NCBI GenBank assembly: GCA_036172665.1
Contig: CM069876.1
Coordinates: 51,181,001-51,245,000, forward strand
Reading direction: 5' to 3'
Length of the DNA stretch: 64,000 nucleotides
From: Prosopocoilus inquinatus
Taxonomy: Eukaryota > Arthropoda > Insecta > Coleoptera > Lucanidae
Of this stretch, positions 11,325 to 22,790 are shown piece by piece. Numbering within the stretch: position 1 is the first letter of the stretch; each line of letters begins with the position of its first letter. A model generated the notes under the pieces. That model was not told where the DNA came from. It worked only from the letters and a program-made list of their open reading frames with translations, and made no database searches. Both the position numbers and the translations under genes were made by a program.

Positions 11325-12298
11325 CGTACAGCACAAGTTAATCCGACAGAAATTTATGCAACTTTGTTGTGCCAGCAGGAAATGTCACCACTCAAAATTT
11401 GACAGGAAATATTCGACGCCCATTTAATTACATAACAAAATTCTGATTACTATTTGGGCTAGCCCCTTGCAATACATTTAAATTGATTAAATTATTTTTA
11501 ATTGACTTATTATCTTTAATAATCAACGAAATAATTTCGGTGGGTCTAAAAAAGGAATGCAATGCAAATAATCAAAGCAACTTTACCATAACAAGTTTGT
11601 TTTTATTAGTCGATTTGTACAGTTTTATGGTAGACAAGCATTTCTGACTAGGCATTAGTAAGAGCACTTAAATACATTAAGTTCATTAATTAATCAAATG
11701 GTAACTCGTTTCGATATTTACAGCAACAACGACAACAACGAAAAAAAGTAAAAGGAATTTTAATACTAAACCCACTGTCACCCTTAAAAACGAAAACCTA
11801 TACGTGTGCTTAATTAGTTGATTAATTAACATCCTGAGAATCAACGCGTTTCTTTGCGAGATGAAATTTAAAAAAAACTCCTGCTTCGCCAAACGAAAGT
11901 AAAAATAAAAAATTAGAAACGTTTTCTTTTTTTGGTCCGGAAGAAATCTGACAACAGAACCTGCGCACTCTTTTTTTTTTTAAATATCACAGCTTCCCGC
12001 ATTCTTAAATTTATTTATTTTTATTTTTTGCTACGACACTCTCGCTGGTCTGTTTGGTATTAAATTGGATTATGTTCAATCATACTTTGCAACTTATTCT
12101 AAACATTATTTACAAAAGTGTAGTTGGGAAAAGGTGCTTTGCTAAACAACGTTAAAATAAAGAGCAATTCGAAAATAAAATAAAATATTGGGGGTTGATC
12201 AATAATTAAAAGTGTTTTTAAAAAAGTTGGAAAGCGTAGGATTATTTGTTGCGGCGGGGAGGGGGGTTATTATAGTTTTCATTTTTTCTTTGCTTTAG

Positions 12299-13366
12299 GG
12301 TGCACGGAGAAAAATAAATTCGCTGAATTGACAGCGCCTTCACAGTTGAATGGGGCCTAAGAATTTATTTGTTTGGATGTTGAATCAAAAATAAATCTAT
12401 TGAAACCTCCCCCCCCCCCCCCCCCCTTCTGACTTTTCATCAAAAAATCCTTCACTCTTGACTGATATTTTTGGAACTTTCCTAATTTTTTACAAGTCTG
12501 AACAGTTTTTTTTCCCCCGATCTCAAAACGGAAATAAATCACATTTATTTTCATTATCACGTGTAACTAAGGAGAAAATTACTGAATTATCTTGAAAAAT
12601 GATCGGTAATTGCTTTTAATAACATAATTTATTAATTTTTACGACTTTTTTGTTCGATTAAAACATTAATTCAGTTCGATGTTTGGAGAGACAAGAAGTC
12701 TTGGTGTGTAGGCAACCAAGCACACACAGTCGTTTGTATGGTTGCCTACACCGAAGGCAAAAAAAAAAAAACTTTTTTATGTTAAGAACGTAACAACTTT
12801 TTCACGATTCTCTTAATTTTTTTTTACTATTTAAAACAATCTTCCATTTTTTCTTCTAATTTTACAGAACAAATTTGCATTTAAATTTCCGGTTCTTTGA
12901 TTTATTTCGCTGATTTTTGTCGTCTTAAAACAAGCAAATTCCCTGATCTTGCGAAACTTTTCTCAATTCCCAGACTTCTCCTGGTGAGTGGAAACCCTGT
13001 TTTTTGAATCGAAATAATATACAGGGTGCGTCCCAGTGAAATTAATTGAAGAATTGGAAATTTACATACAAATTCGTTTTCTAAGATTAGAAGAAAAAAA
13101 AATGGAAAATTGTTTTAAATAGTAAAAACAATATATATAGAAGAATTGGCGTAAAATTATCATATTTCTAACAAAAAAGTTTTTTTTGGGTCTTCAATAT
13201 AGGCACCATACAAACGACTGCGTACATTAGGTTGCCTATACTAAGTTTTTCTTTATTTCTTTGAAAACCTAATTTATTATTCAAATAAATTCGTACGCCC
13301 CACATAACCATGAAAATGGTGAATTCAATGAATTTATTAATTTATTTTCTCCGTATAGTGTGCACC
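12299..13366. mobile_element. Inverted-duplication element with two opposed hairpin modules
   Basis: GGTGCACGGAGAAAAATAAA at the left is mirrored by TTTATTTTCTCCGTATAGTG followed by TGCACC at the right. A hairpin module (core 12706-12752) and an inverted module (core 13198-13243) face each other. The flank ATTTAAAACAATCTTCCATT near 12830 is mirrored near 13105. A typical right end of the CAGGG family (GGTGAGTGGAAACCCTG) is at 12983-12999. This looks like a nested or inverted insertion of the hairpin family. No coding capacity. Confidence 0.6.
12409..12426. repeat. Poly-C tract
   Basis: A run of 18 C residues, unusual in such an AT-rich context. Confidence 0.9.
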
Positions 13367-14157
13367 AAATTGTTATTCATTTTAAATTCCCGTTGCTTCC
13401 GAAAATGAAATTCTTAGCACTGCTTTGTGCCTTCAAAAAAAAAAAACGATTTATAAATTAACAGACCTTAATCGAGCGTGGTATATAGCCGAATTCTTTT
13501 CTTTTTACAATATTATTTACATACTCTGTCCTCCGCATTAATTAAATCTTGCTGCAACCAAAAAAAACTTAACTCTAAACAAAGAAACTATAAGTGTAGA
13601 GTGTGAGTCAAAAGATGGGGCACCATCCAAGTACGTCATCGTTATTTTGAAATTACAGAAATCGATAGATAAATAAAATAAATATTACTAAAACACAACT
13701 GACATAATCTTGAAGGTCAATTAATTTTATGAGAGGAAATATTTTTAAAGTAAGACATTTAGATGATGCCAGGCTTTCAACTTATTTCATAATAATAATA
13801 ATATAACTACTTAAGAGTGTAAAAAAAATCATCGTATCTTAAACTGTGCAAAGCAAATTGGTTTTAATAACCACTTACGAAACATAATCAACTTTCATCG
13901 TAATTATAAAAGCAGCCGTTATTATGTCGAATCACCGAATGCAAAAAACACTTACTTACTTAATGATATTAATTAACAATTTCGACTATTTGTATGTAAC
14001 CATTCGTATAATGTAGAAAAAATATATATAAATACATACAAAATTATAATCCGTCTTAAAAAAAGAAAGAAAGAAGAAGAAAAAAAATTAAGTCGCTTCA
14101 ATACCTACCACAGAATAAATGCAGCTGTTCCTTCCCTTCATATTTTTTTTAACAAAT

Positions 14158-17152
14158 TCAAACCACTGTGTGTATTACGTCTAAGACAAAATCCTTCTCG
14201 CCGGGGGTCACGAAAAGTATGTTGGCTGAAATGACCAGCGGATAGGTGATCCGGTCGAACGTCAGCAAAGTCACCTCCTCGCTCTTCGCCAAAGGCAAGT
14301 GCCTGATTCCGGATGACTGAGCGAACGAAATCTGGCGTTGCTCGTTGAGGGTGTAAATGATAACCCGAATTGAAATGTGCCTGATGGTTTGCAGGCTCAG
14401 TAACTGCTCGAATTCGGGGCGGTGGTTCCTTTTAATCGAGAGACTGCGATCATCCGCGATCATAACCAAGTCGATTCCGTAATGAAATCCCGTCCACCTC
14501 CACATGTGCTTCTCGGGGAGCTCGAGTGTCCGTCCACAGCGCAGGCTGGTCGCAAGGAATGTATCGTCGCTGCACTCGGTGGGGCCCTTCTCCTCGTTCT
14601 GGTTGACCTTCAAAGTCGCCCGCCACTGCTTCATCACCACATTATGAATCCAACCGCGCGGAATCACGTTATCCCTGAGCAACAACTCGACGTCCATGTG
14701 ATGCGAAATCAAATGCTGCAAGCGCAGCCCTTGGAAGACCCCCACGTACCTCTGCCCCTCCTCGGTTAACAAAAAAGGCACGTCGTCTTTCCTCGTTGTG
14801 AAATACTGGCTTATGTCTTGGGTGGTGGCCTCCTCGTTGGGGTGCAGGTGCAGGTACATCCACTGCGTTAAAAGAACGTACAGGGTGATTTCGGTTTTCA
14901 TGACGCACAGCTCAGGGTGCGACACCAAACGAGACATTAACGACACCGGGAATGTCCGCAGTTGATCTAACAACCCCCCACTGTAATAGTACCCCATGAG
15001 GTTCACCAGGAACCACTTGATGCACTGATCTCGCACTTTAGTGTCTCCGTACTGGCAGGACGCGGAGTAGTATTCGAGAGCTGTCTTCGGATTGATTGTC
15101 TCTAGCATTACTTCCGTGCACTTATCGATGATGCCGTCGAGCTGGAACATTGTGGCCGTCGCAAGGATGGAGACGATGTCAATCGGATTTAGTGTTACTT
15201 CATCGTGGTAGAGGGAACCGAAAACTACTCGTAAAGCTGCAACAAAATTATGAATAATTAATTAAGCTAAGTAATTTACAGTTGCAAGAAGAAAATAGTA
15301 GAAAGAAAAAAAAACAGTTTCCTGTAATTGTTCTTTTTCGAGATGACGTTGTTTAAACGGAACTTCATAGATGGCAGTTAAAAATTTTGAACGCTTTCAA
15401 ATTTGACAAGAAAGCTGCATTCATTCACAACTTAATTAACAATGACGATTGTAACACCCGAAAAATTAGTAATTTAAATTAGCAGCGAAATTTTACGAAC
15501 TTCAAACTTTGTAAATTAACGCGTAACTTAGAACAAGCGCATGCGCGGACGCTGAATTTGTAAGCAGGGGCACGTTCAGGAACTGAAAAGAGTGCGCTCT
15601 GGGTAATATTCTTTCTCTCTCGTGTAAGTCGTTTTGTATATTTTGCTTTTCGTTTTAAACGTCCAAAGTGCTCCCTCGTTACAGTTTTTGAATGCAACCC
15701 GGTGTTGCCCGTCCCTTCCCTTGTTAGGGATTTCTTTGACTTCACGTGGAAAAAGGGAATTTTTAATCATTTGAGTGAATTTTTATGCGTCAATTTTAAA
15801 TTTCTAATTTGACAAGAACAAAGAGTATTTTTTTTAAATTTAGTTTCATAGTTTACTTCGAAAGTTTAATTGTGAAACGTCACCGAAATAAAAGTTGCAA
15901 TTTCAACGTGGATGTGGATGATAAGAAATCAAAGAAAACTGGACATTAATAAATGACGAACCGCAAAGCAAAAGATGAACAAAAAAAAACAAAAGGCGGA
16001 GTGTTCGAAAATCAAGAGATCAAGACTGATAAACAAATACGAAACTTAAAAACAGTAAGACGATTTTTCCTGGAAATATCAAAAAAAAAAAACAAATGAA
16101 AGCTGGATTAGGTCGATTTTCAAAGGCAAATCCCTAAAAAGGGAAAAAATCCTTCGAGTTGGCAACACTGCTTAGAAATTATTTCAAGTTTCGACGTTCG
16201 CGGATGCATTTGTTTTAAGTCACGCATTAATAATTAACGACAAAAAAAAACAGATGGGTGTTGTTATGTGAAGACAACAACAAAAGTAGTCCAAATCAGG
16301 CACAAAGCACTAAATATGTCTAAAATGTAGCCTAATTTGGCAACCTTGTCACCAAGTGCTACATCTGGTATAAAACGCGCCATGTTGGCAAACCGTCAAA
16401 TACTTTCACATATCGATACCAGAGGACGCCGTTTTAATTTTAATTTTACTTAAGGTTGTGAATGTTGAGGGGATTTGATTGTAAGTACAATTACAACTTA
16501 ATTTATGTTTAAATAGTGAAAGCAGCTTCAAGCTTTTGTAAAATCTCAGAAGTCATATTTAAACGAAACAATTTCGAGAAAGGACAATTACAGGAAACTG
16601 TATTTGTCTGGTAATCTTTCACTGTTGATAGTGTATCGAATGCAAAGCAATAATTACATAATTTACTTGCAAATAAGCATTAATTAAAAAATGAAGAGGT
16701 AGAAGAAAAAAATATAAATACTTACAGTCCACTGTTATGAGTGGATCAACCACGTCGATTGAAATATTATTCTTTTCAGTTTCCAGCCAGCTTCCCCCAA
16801 ACATGCTGGCGAAATACGGACTTTGACACAAATATATTTTATGCAGAGCGAATTCTGTGCCGAGTGCCCTAACTTTAATGTCACTGTTCTTCCCTTCCTT
16901 GAAGAGGGCGTTATAAATGTACTGCGCTGTGCTCTCTAATTTTTTCCTACAAAAAAGGAATGTCATTTAGGTTTGCGAAGCCTTCGGCGATGCGACTCAC
17001 CTCTTCGGGGTGTGCATAGCAATTTCGATGACTTTATCGATGTCCTCCTGGTTGTCCCTGTCGCCCAGCTTGCGTTTCCTGCCCCTCACGAAATCAGTGA
17101 CATTTGTGACAATCCTCTGCGGCGAACTGTACGCGCTCAACGCTAGTCCCAT
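14158..17152 (-). CDS. gcl: Germ cell-less (BTB-BACK protein, 483 aa)
   Basis: Orthologue of Drosophila Gcl and vertebrate GMCL1, a nuclear-envelope-associated BTB protein that acts as a CUL3 substrate adaptor and promotes germ-cell formation in flies. Exons are 17152-17001, 16946-16726 and 15236-14158, with phases 2 and 1. The N-terminus MGLALS fits an N-myristoylation signal, as in fly Gcl, and is followed by the basic stretch RGRKRK. BTB starts near residue 55 (QYIYNALFKEGKNSDI, HKIYLCQSPYFASMF), then FGSLYHDE and FQLDGIIDKCTEVM lead into BACK. The characteristic Gcl C-terminal region has RWTGFHYGIDL and SLQTIRHISIRV. At 483 aa it is shorter than the fly protein. It lies head-to-head with COX18. 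Intron 2 (15237-16725) carries a TIR element. Confidence 0.95.
15313..16605. mobile_element. Long element with ACAGTTTCCTGTAAT termini in gcl intron 2
   Basis: ACAGTTTCCTGTAATTGTTC at 15313 is mirrored by CAATTACAGGAAACTGT ending at 16605. The neighbouring blocks GAGATGACGTTGTTTAAAC and GTTTAAAtatgac-like sequence are also inverted. The span fills most of the 1.5 kb intron and contains another MITE (15573-15701). It may be a longer member of the family seen as MITEs elsewhere, or two solo ends; no transposase frame is visible. Confidence 0.5.
15573..15701. mobile_element. MITE, GTTCAGGAACTG family, copy 1
   Basis: Begins CACGTTCAGGAACTGAAAAG and ends ACAGTTTTTGAATGCAACCC, a short inverted pair. 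The core TTCTTTCTCTCTCGTGTAAG is shared with copies at 28359-28491 and 56817-56946. Non-coding. Confidence 0.75.
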
Positions 17153-17828
17153 CTCTCTGTCTGTACGTGTTCGTGTTGTTAGTAAAGTTAATAAACGTGC
17201 GACAACATGGATGATGAAAAAAGCCCTTGTGCAATTTTTACCGTACAAAAATATCCGCCCGTGTTGAAATCGGGGCCTACATAATTTCGCCAGCTTCCAC
17301 TAACACATGTGCACGCGTTTACGAGTTTACGACGGATAAAAAAACTTTCTCCTCGCGTTTGTAAATAAGACATAGTCGGCTCGTACGATTTAAAACTGAA
17401 ATCAAACGCTATACGGTTACAGTCTCGACGGCCGCGTCGCCAAAAAAAAAAAACAAAAACACGATGAGTCGCTCAAGCGTCGGTCGCAGACGCCACGAGA
17501 CGTTTCGATTGCGACGCACAATTCAATCGACCCCTTTCCTGTTTTATTTTATTTTTTAAGTTAACTTATTCTTTTGTACTAAGCACGCCACTGGTTTGTG
17601 CGCATTATCTCACCGATTAAAATAAAACAGCGACGGACACATCCGTAAACGCAAACCACCAATCGCAAGCTTTTTTTCACGAACAGCTGATGATAACTGT
17701 CACAAGTCACAATAAGGAAGAGGTTATGCGTGCGACTCCTCGTGGGGGGGTCAATAAAAACAGACTTGAAACAGCTGCTGGGGGGTACAATTAAATTAAA
17801 TCAAATTATGAATTCGAGCTGAAACAAA
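17153..17828. promoter_or_regulatory. Divergent promoter region between gcl and COX18
   Basis: 676 bp separates the two start codons. No other gene is seen. The stretch includes GC-richer, CpG-containing sequence around 17410-17540 within AT-rich flanks. Shared bidirectional regulation is inferred from spacing only; no TATA box is convincing. Confidence 0.5.
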
Positions 17829-19166
17829 ATGAACGTGTTAAGAAGAGCCGGTCATAGCTTGAATGCCAATAGGTTATGTTTATCAAGCGGCCGCCACAAA
17901 AGCTTGCTGTGGTTCAACCACGAAACTCACGAGAGGGATTTTTCTCTGCAGTCGGTCGTCGAGTCTCTGGCCAGGACTCAAACGGGACTGTTCAAGAGTT
18001 TGTCGGAGAGCGCCCCCGTGGATTGCTTGCAGAATTTTTTGGTTAACGTCCACAACAGCACCGGCTTGCCATGGTGGGCTACGATAATGTGCACCACAAT
18101 TTTGTTAAGGACTTGCGTTACAGTGCCTTTAGCCTTGTATCAGCAATATATTTTAGCCAAGGTAGAAAACATCACCTTGGAAATGCCTCCGCTCGCCGAG
18201 GAACTTCGCAAGGAAATATCCGCGGCCGTTCGACTTTACAACTGGGATGAAAGGATGGCGAAAATACAATACAAGAGATCCGTGAGTTTAATTCATAGTA
18301 ATTAACTTCAAATGGTTTCATTACTATAACGAAAAGGCACTTTTCACCTCCTGATAAATTTATGTGCCAGGTAATATCCTCGGAAACTATTATTGATACA
18401 ATGATACCTGGCAGATAAATTTATCAGAATGTGAAAAAAGCAGGCCTTAAACTGATAAAGTTACCTTCACCTTTTCTCAAAATTAAACAAAACAATCGGT
18501 GCATTTGCTTTTGCTTTTGTTTTAGTTAAAAATCCAATGGAATAAATTGGTGGTTCGTGATAACTGTCATCCTTTCAAGGCCAGCTTGTTACTGTGGTTT
18601 CAAATCCCCATGTGGATCGGCTTCTCCGTCAGTTTAAGAAATTTCGTTTACATGTTGCCGAAAGGCGACCTGGAAGGTCAGCTGCGTTTTGCCGAGTTAT
18701 CGGTCGGGGGTTTCGCCTGGATCCCCAATTTAACCGAAGCGGACGGCTCCTATATTTTGCCGGTCGCACTCGGAATCCTCAACTTGACCATAATAGAAGT
18801 ACAGGCGCTGTCGAAAGTCCGCGTCCCATCCAAGTTCCAGCAATACGCCACCAACTTTTTTCGAGTGTTAAGCTTCGCCATGATACCGTTGGCTGCGAGC
18901 GTGCCATCTGTGAGTGCTTGCTTTAATTTGCTTTCGTTTCGGCACTCGTTTCGGTGTCTCTTTTGTTTCAGTGTTTGGCCTTGTACTGGACGACTTCGAG
19001 CGCGTACGGATTAGCACAGAATCTAGTTTTAATGTCGCCGAGGGTGAAGCGTGCTTGTAAAATACCCGAATCCCCTAGTCAGTTAGAGAATCCGTATTTG
19101 CATGTTGTCAACGGCATGAAGGTGCGACTTCAGGATATAAGAAATGTGTTTAGAATAAAAAGTTAA
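17829..19166 (+). CDS. COX18: Mitochondrial inner membrane insertase COX18 (343 aa)
   Basis: YidC/Oxa1/Alb3-family insertase that translocates the C-terminal tail of Cox2 across the mitochondrial inner membrane during cytochrome c oxidase assembly. Exons are 17829-18281, 18526-18909 and 18972-19166, all phase 0. Residues 1-30 are Arg/Ser-rich and suit a mitochondrial presequence. Family landmarks: STGLPWWATIMCTT (first core membrane helix), LYQQYILAKVENI, VRDNCHPFKASLLLWFQIPM, FAWIPNLTEADGSYILPVAL, PLAASVPSCLALYWTTSS and the AQNLVLMSP end. The length matches metazoan COX18. AATAAA motifs overlap the stop (19154) and recur near 19259. Intron 1 contains a perfect-looking palindrome (18341-18438). 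Confidence 0.95.
18341..18438. repeat. Hairpin-forming palindrome in COX18 intron 1
   Basis: CTGATAAATTTATGTGCCAG followed by GTA (18351-18373) pairs with TACCTGGCAGATAAATTTAT plus CAG (18404-18428), with outer TTTTCAC/GTGAAAA also pairing. The loop is about 30 bases. It may be a tiny MITE or a structured intronic RNA. Confidence 0.8.
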
Positions 19167-20879
19167 CGATGCTTTATTTATTATTTATTTGTTTCCATTT
19201 TACGACATCCTAAAAGGCTTTTAGCAGGTCTTAAATGAAGAAGGTACACGAACTATTTAATAAATTTGTCTTCAAAAGAATAATTTGAAATGTTTAGTGA
19301 CATGTGTGTTACACTGAGAGAAAATAATATTGGCAACAGTGGTGGGGCAATAATGTGGCGGGAACTTTAAACAGTTTTATTGTTGCTTAAAAGGAAGTAA
19401 ATAAACATTTAAAAGAGTGGAACCTGTTATTTAATATTCTTAATATTGAATTACCTCAACCTGATTTTTAAGTTTCAAAAGTAATTATTACAGAATTCTA
19501 CTATATCGGTAATCTGACTCTATATTGGTCGAGTTTAGGTGATCGAAAGGATGAGTTGCTTTGACTCGGTGTTGCTATTCAACGGACATGCTAAGTCCCA
19601 ACTCTCAGCAGCTGGCAATTTTACGTTAGCTTAAGGTCTCCGTTCAGGAACACGAGCCGCTGACTTTCAAGAGTATTGTGCTGATTGGCGGCAACTCAGT
19701 TGCACAATCACCTGAACGCGACCGTGTTTTAACCTCTGCTTACGATTTTATTATTTAAAGTTATTGCATAAATTAGTTGCAAATCGTTTTAATTTCGACA
19801 ATTTTTAATCAATATTAACCGCGCGATGACGCGCCTAAACTGTTTATGACAGAAACAGATTTAAATATACAGAGTGTCCACCGATTCTCTGCAGTGAGAG
19901 GACGACGTGTGACATGATTGTCTGGTAAATCATTTCTCCGACTCCTTCACATTTTATTAAGTAAATCTGTTGCGTCAATGTGAGCGTAACTTGAACTTAA
20001 GGTATTAATTAAAAACACGCACTTAAGGAATAAGTCTGATTAATCACGTTGACAAGTCCGGGTAATTTCTTAATTCTGAATGTAATAATTTGAACTTGGA
20101 TGAATTTTCAAGAGTAAGTTACCATGTTTTCTAAATTTAAAGCCGTAAAGGAGGTAGTTCGTGAATTTTTCTATCATTTTTGTAGGTTTCAATGCAAGCA
20201 TTCTTTTTTTTTTATAAAAAGAATAACATTCGACGCATAATTTTCGAACACACCCAACATGACAGCTCCAATAATTTCTTGTTTGACAGACCGAAAATTA
20301 ATTTACAACACAAAATGGGAACGAAGCAATTTTTTTGTCCACAAATGTACATTTTTTTAATCAATTCAATTGTATAATACGTCACGTTCGCCCTAAACCT
20401 TTTAAGCGCCTTTTTATTACGGTGCTTGCGTGCATCGCACACGCCACCCGCCGGCCCTACGACGCGTAAGGAAATTTAAGTGATACAAACTGTATGTAAT
20501 GCGGTGTGTATTTTAATTTATAGCCAACAGATGTCATTAAACAAGACAAGGGGAGAATTCATTGTTAAGGCCAATCTGGCCAATGCGAATTGCAGAAATT
20601 TCAAAGGGCGAAGTGCAACAAGTGTTTCCGTTGCGTAGCTCCTCGGCAACGTGCTCGTTCCGGTTATTTTCGAGTGACAGCCGCGGCACGTGGGGGTCTT
20701 TTGTTTTTTTTCTTTTTTTTTGTTGCAGCACTTTTTGCACAGGTTTGTTTATCTCGATTGTCAGCTCGCTACCAATCAAAACAACGCAGGCGATTCATTA
20801 TTTTCTTCCAGGAGGCTATTTTTTTTCTTTCAAAGTGGCCCCGCCGTCGCGAAAACCCAACAAGCTGCCTCCCTTGAGG
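19167..20879. other. Intergenic region and 5' UTR of the second zinc-finger gene
   Basis: No gene is seen between COX18 and the zinc-finger gene. The open frame extends upstream of 20880 to 20562, but that part encodes Phe-rich low-complexity residues over T-tracts that look like intron sequence: a CTTCCAG acceptor-like site ends at about 20811. It is treated as non-coding. Confidence 0.5.
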
Positions 20880-21824
20880 ATGATGCCCAGAAGCTACGCC
20901 CGAAAAGGTAAGGGCATCAGGTCGAAGCGGAGGGCCAACAAGGAGGCGTGCACCATGCAGTTGCGAAACAAGTTCAGCTTCATGAAGGTCCTCGGTTTGC
21001 AATTTGCGCTTCCATTAAGGCGTGTCAAATCCGATAATAATAACGAAGAGAATAGTCTGAATAATAATAATAATGATGAAAATGTAAATGTTACCAACAC
21101 GATGCGCGTTATGTCAAAAGTGAAGAGAACAATCGAGTGTTACGAGTGCAAAATTCTTTACAAAAGTAAAAAAGCCTATAAGCTTCACATCAAAACCAAG
21201 CATCGCATTCCGCTGCCTTATAGTTGTAAGATTTGTTCGAGGAAGTTCTTGTATCGAAGGACCCTCGAGGAGCATAAAATAAGGCATCAAGGCACGAAGC
21301 CGTACAGTTGTTCGAAGTGCAACAAGCGATTCGAGTGCCTGGATGCTTTAACGGCTCACATACGAAGACACCTCGGCAAGTTGCCTTACATCTGCAAAAT
21401 CTGCAAGGACGGTTTCGACTTGCACATCGACTACAAGGAGCACCTTCTAGTGCACGAGATGAAGTCGTTCGAGAGACCACCGCGCAAGCTGCTTTGCTGC
21501 TCGCACTGTGATAAAGTTTTCCGCAAGCCCTGCGATTTAGAGCGACACATGCGCGTCCACACTGGAGAACGGCCTTTTATATGCGCCGTCTGCGGAAACA
21601 GGTTTCAGCAAGCGCACAACCTCACCAAGCACATGGTGATTCACACACGCGAGAGGCGATTCCAGTGCGAGATCTGCTCGAAGTTGTTCGGAAGAAACGA
21701 CGTCCTCACGAGGCACATGCTCACGCACGCCATAGAGAAGCCTTTCTCTTGCAACGTCTGCGAGAAGACGTTTGCCAGGGCGCTGCAACTCACGCAGCAC
21801 ATCGTCAAACACCATGAAGATTAA
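20880..21824 (+). CDS. C2H2 zinc-finger protein with eight fingers (314 aa)
   Basis: Probable nuclear DNA-binding protein. The start was set at ATG 20880 (MMPRSYARKGKGIRSKRR); a further in-frame ATG follows at 20883. A basic N-terminus and an Asn-rich linker (NNNEENSLNNNNNDENVN) precede eight consecutive C2H2 fingers from about residue 87 to the end: YECKILY, YSCKIC, YSCSKC, YICKIC, LCCSHC, FICAVC, FQCEIC and FSCNVC. Fingers 2-3 and 5-8 have the canonical H-x(3-4)-H ends and TGERPF-like linkers (HTGERPFICAVC is exact), so they can wrap DNA in tandem. There is no ZAD, KRAB or BTB domain. It belongs to the generic insect C2H2 class; I do not assign an orthologue. A spliced 5' leader is likely. 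Confidence 0.85.
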   Translation: MMPRSYARKGKGIRSKRRANKEACTMQLRNKFSFMKVLGLQFALPLRRVKSDNNNEENSLNNNNNDENVNVTNTMRVMSKVKRTIECYECKILYKSKKAYKLHIKTKHRIPLPYSCKICSRKFLYRRTLEEHKIRHQGTKPYSCSKCNKRFECLDALTAHIRRHLGKLPYICKICKDGFDLHIDYKEHLLVHEMKSFERPPRKLLCCSHCDKVFRKPCDLERHMRVHTGERPFICAVCGNRFQQAHNLTKHMVIHTRERRFQCEICSKLFGRNDVLTRHMLTHAIEKPFSCNVCEKTFARALQLTQHIVKHHED

Positions 21825-22068
21825 TTAATTGATTAATTAAGTAAGTGCATGCTGGTGATTGCTTGGACGTTTTTTTTTTATTTCATCAACTGCAGATCGG
21901 AATTCGACTTCATCATAAATAAGGTGAGTGGGGAATTTTTAAAAAAATTTGGAGTAAGCTATGATTTTACAAAGGTTATGGCTTGTGAGTGTTGGCAATT
22001 CTGAAAAAACAAATGAAATTTTGATTTACACAAATTGTCAGATTACAATTGAAAGGAAAGAATAGGCA

Positions 22069-22242
22069 ATTACAGATTCCTGTAATTTTTTTTCCTTCAA
22101 AATGTAACCGCTTAAATACAACTTTACAGGTGACATTTTGAAGTTTTAAAATTTTTCAGATTTGAAAAGCTCAAAGCTTTTGTAAAATGCGATTTAAATA
22201 GTACCATTTTGGAGAATGAAAAATTACAGGAAACTGTAATTA
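22069..22242. mobile_element. MITE, ACAGTTTCCTGTAAT family, copy 3
   Basis: AATTACAGATTCCTGTAATT at the left is mirrored by AAATTACAGGAAACTGTAAT at the right. It is nearly palindromic overall, and the arms also carry AAAATGTAACCGCTTAAATA and TTTAAATAGTACCATTTT. Confidence 0.75.
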
Positions 22243-22790
22243 TCTGTTATTTATTTATTTTTTTTTGCTTTCAATTGTACTAATATTGTTAGGTCGTAAA
22301 TAAAACAATGTGTCTTCCTCAAAACTGAAAGTTTGAGCCTGAAGGTATAATTACACGTGTCATTTATTGCATGCTTCATTTTGTAATGGTTTTAATTTTC
22401 GGTTTCGTTTTGTGCTCCTTAAAACTTCAATACTTTTGTGTGTTGTTGTAAACGCGTCGTCGCCTTCAAATAATTTAACTGCGTAATTAATCCCAAGCAG
22501 AGACCAAAAAAAAAAAAAATGTAATTTTAGGTATTCCTGTGAAATGTAAATGTAACAAAGTGTCTTATCTAATCGAATGAAATGCTATATTACCTGTACT
22601 TATTGATAAGTGCCTTAGAAAATAATCGCGATTATACAATTTAAATGTTTAATCTTTTATTATTATTATTATTATTGAGTCTATGTTATACGTGTTGAGG
22701 GATCCAGTTGCTTTGTTACATGCGTAACTCAAAATGAATCGATTATATATAAAATTATTGCAACTGGTTTTTGATACCATGTATGTATTA

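Larger units (their letters stand above)
11325..14157. other. Intergenic region rich in repeats
   Basis: No gene is seen. It contains an inverted duplication (12299-13366) with two TAGGCAACC hairpins, an 18-base poly-C tract (12409-12426), and AT-rich sequence that probably includes the 3' UTR of gcl from 14157 leftward. Confidence 0.5.

Noticed and set aside
20562..20879. N-terminal extension of the eight-finger protein
   Set aside because: Encodes Phe-rich low complexity over T-tracts and contains an acceptor-like site; more likely 5' UTR and intron.
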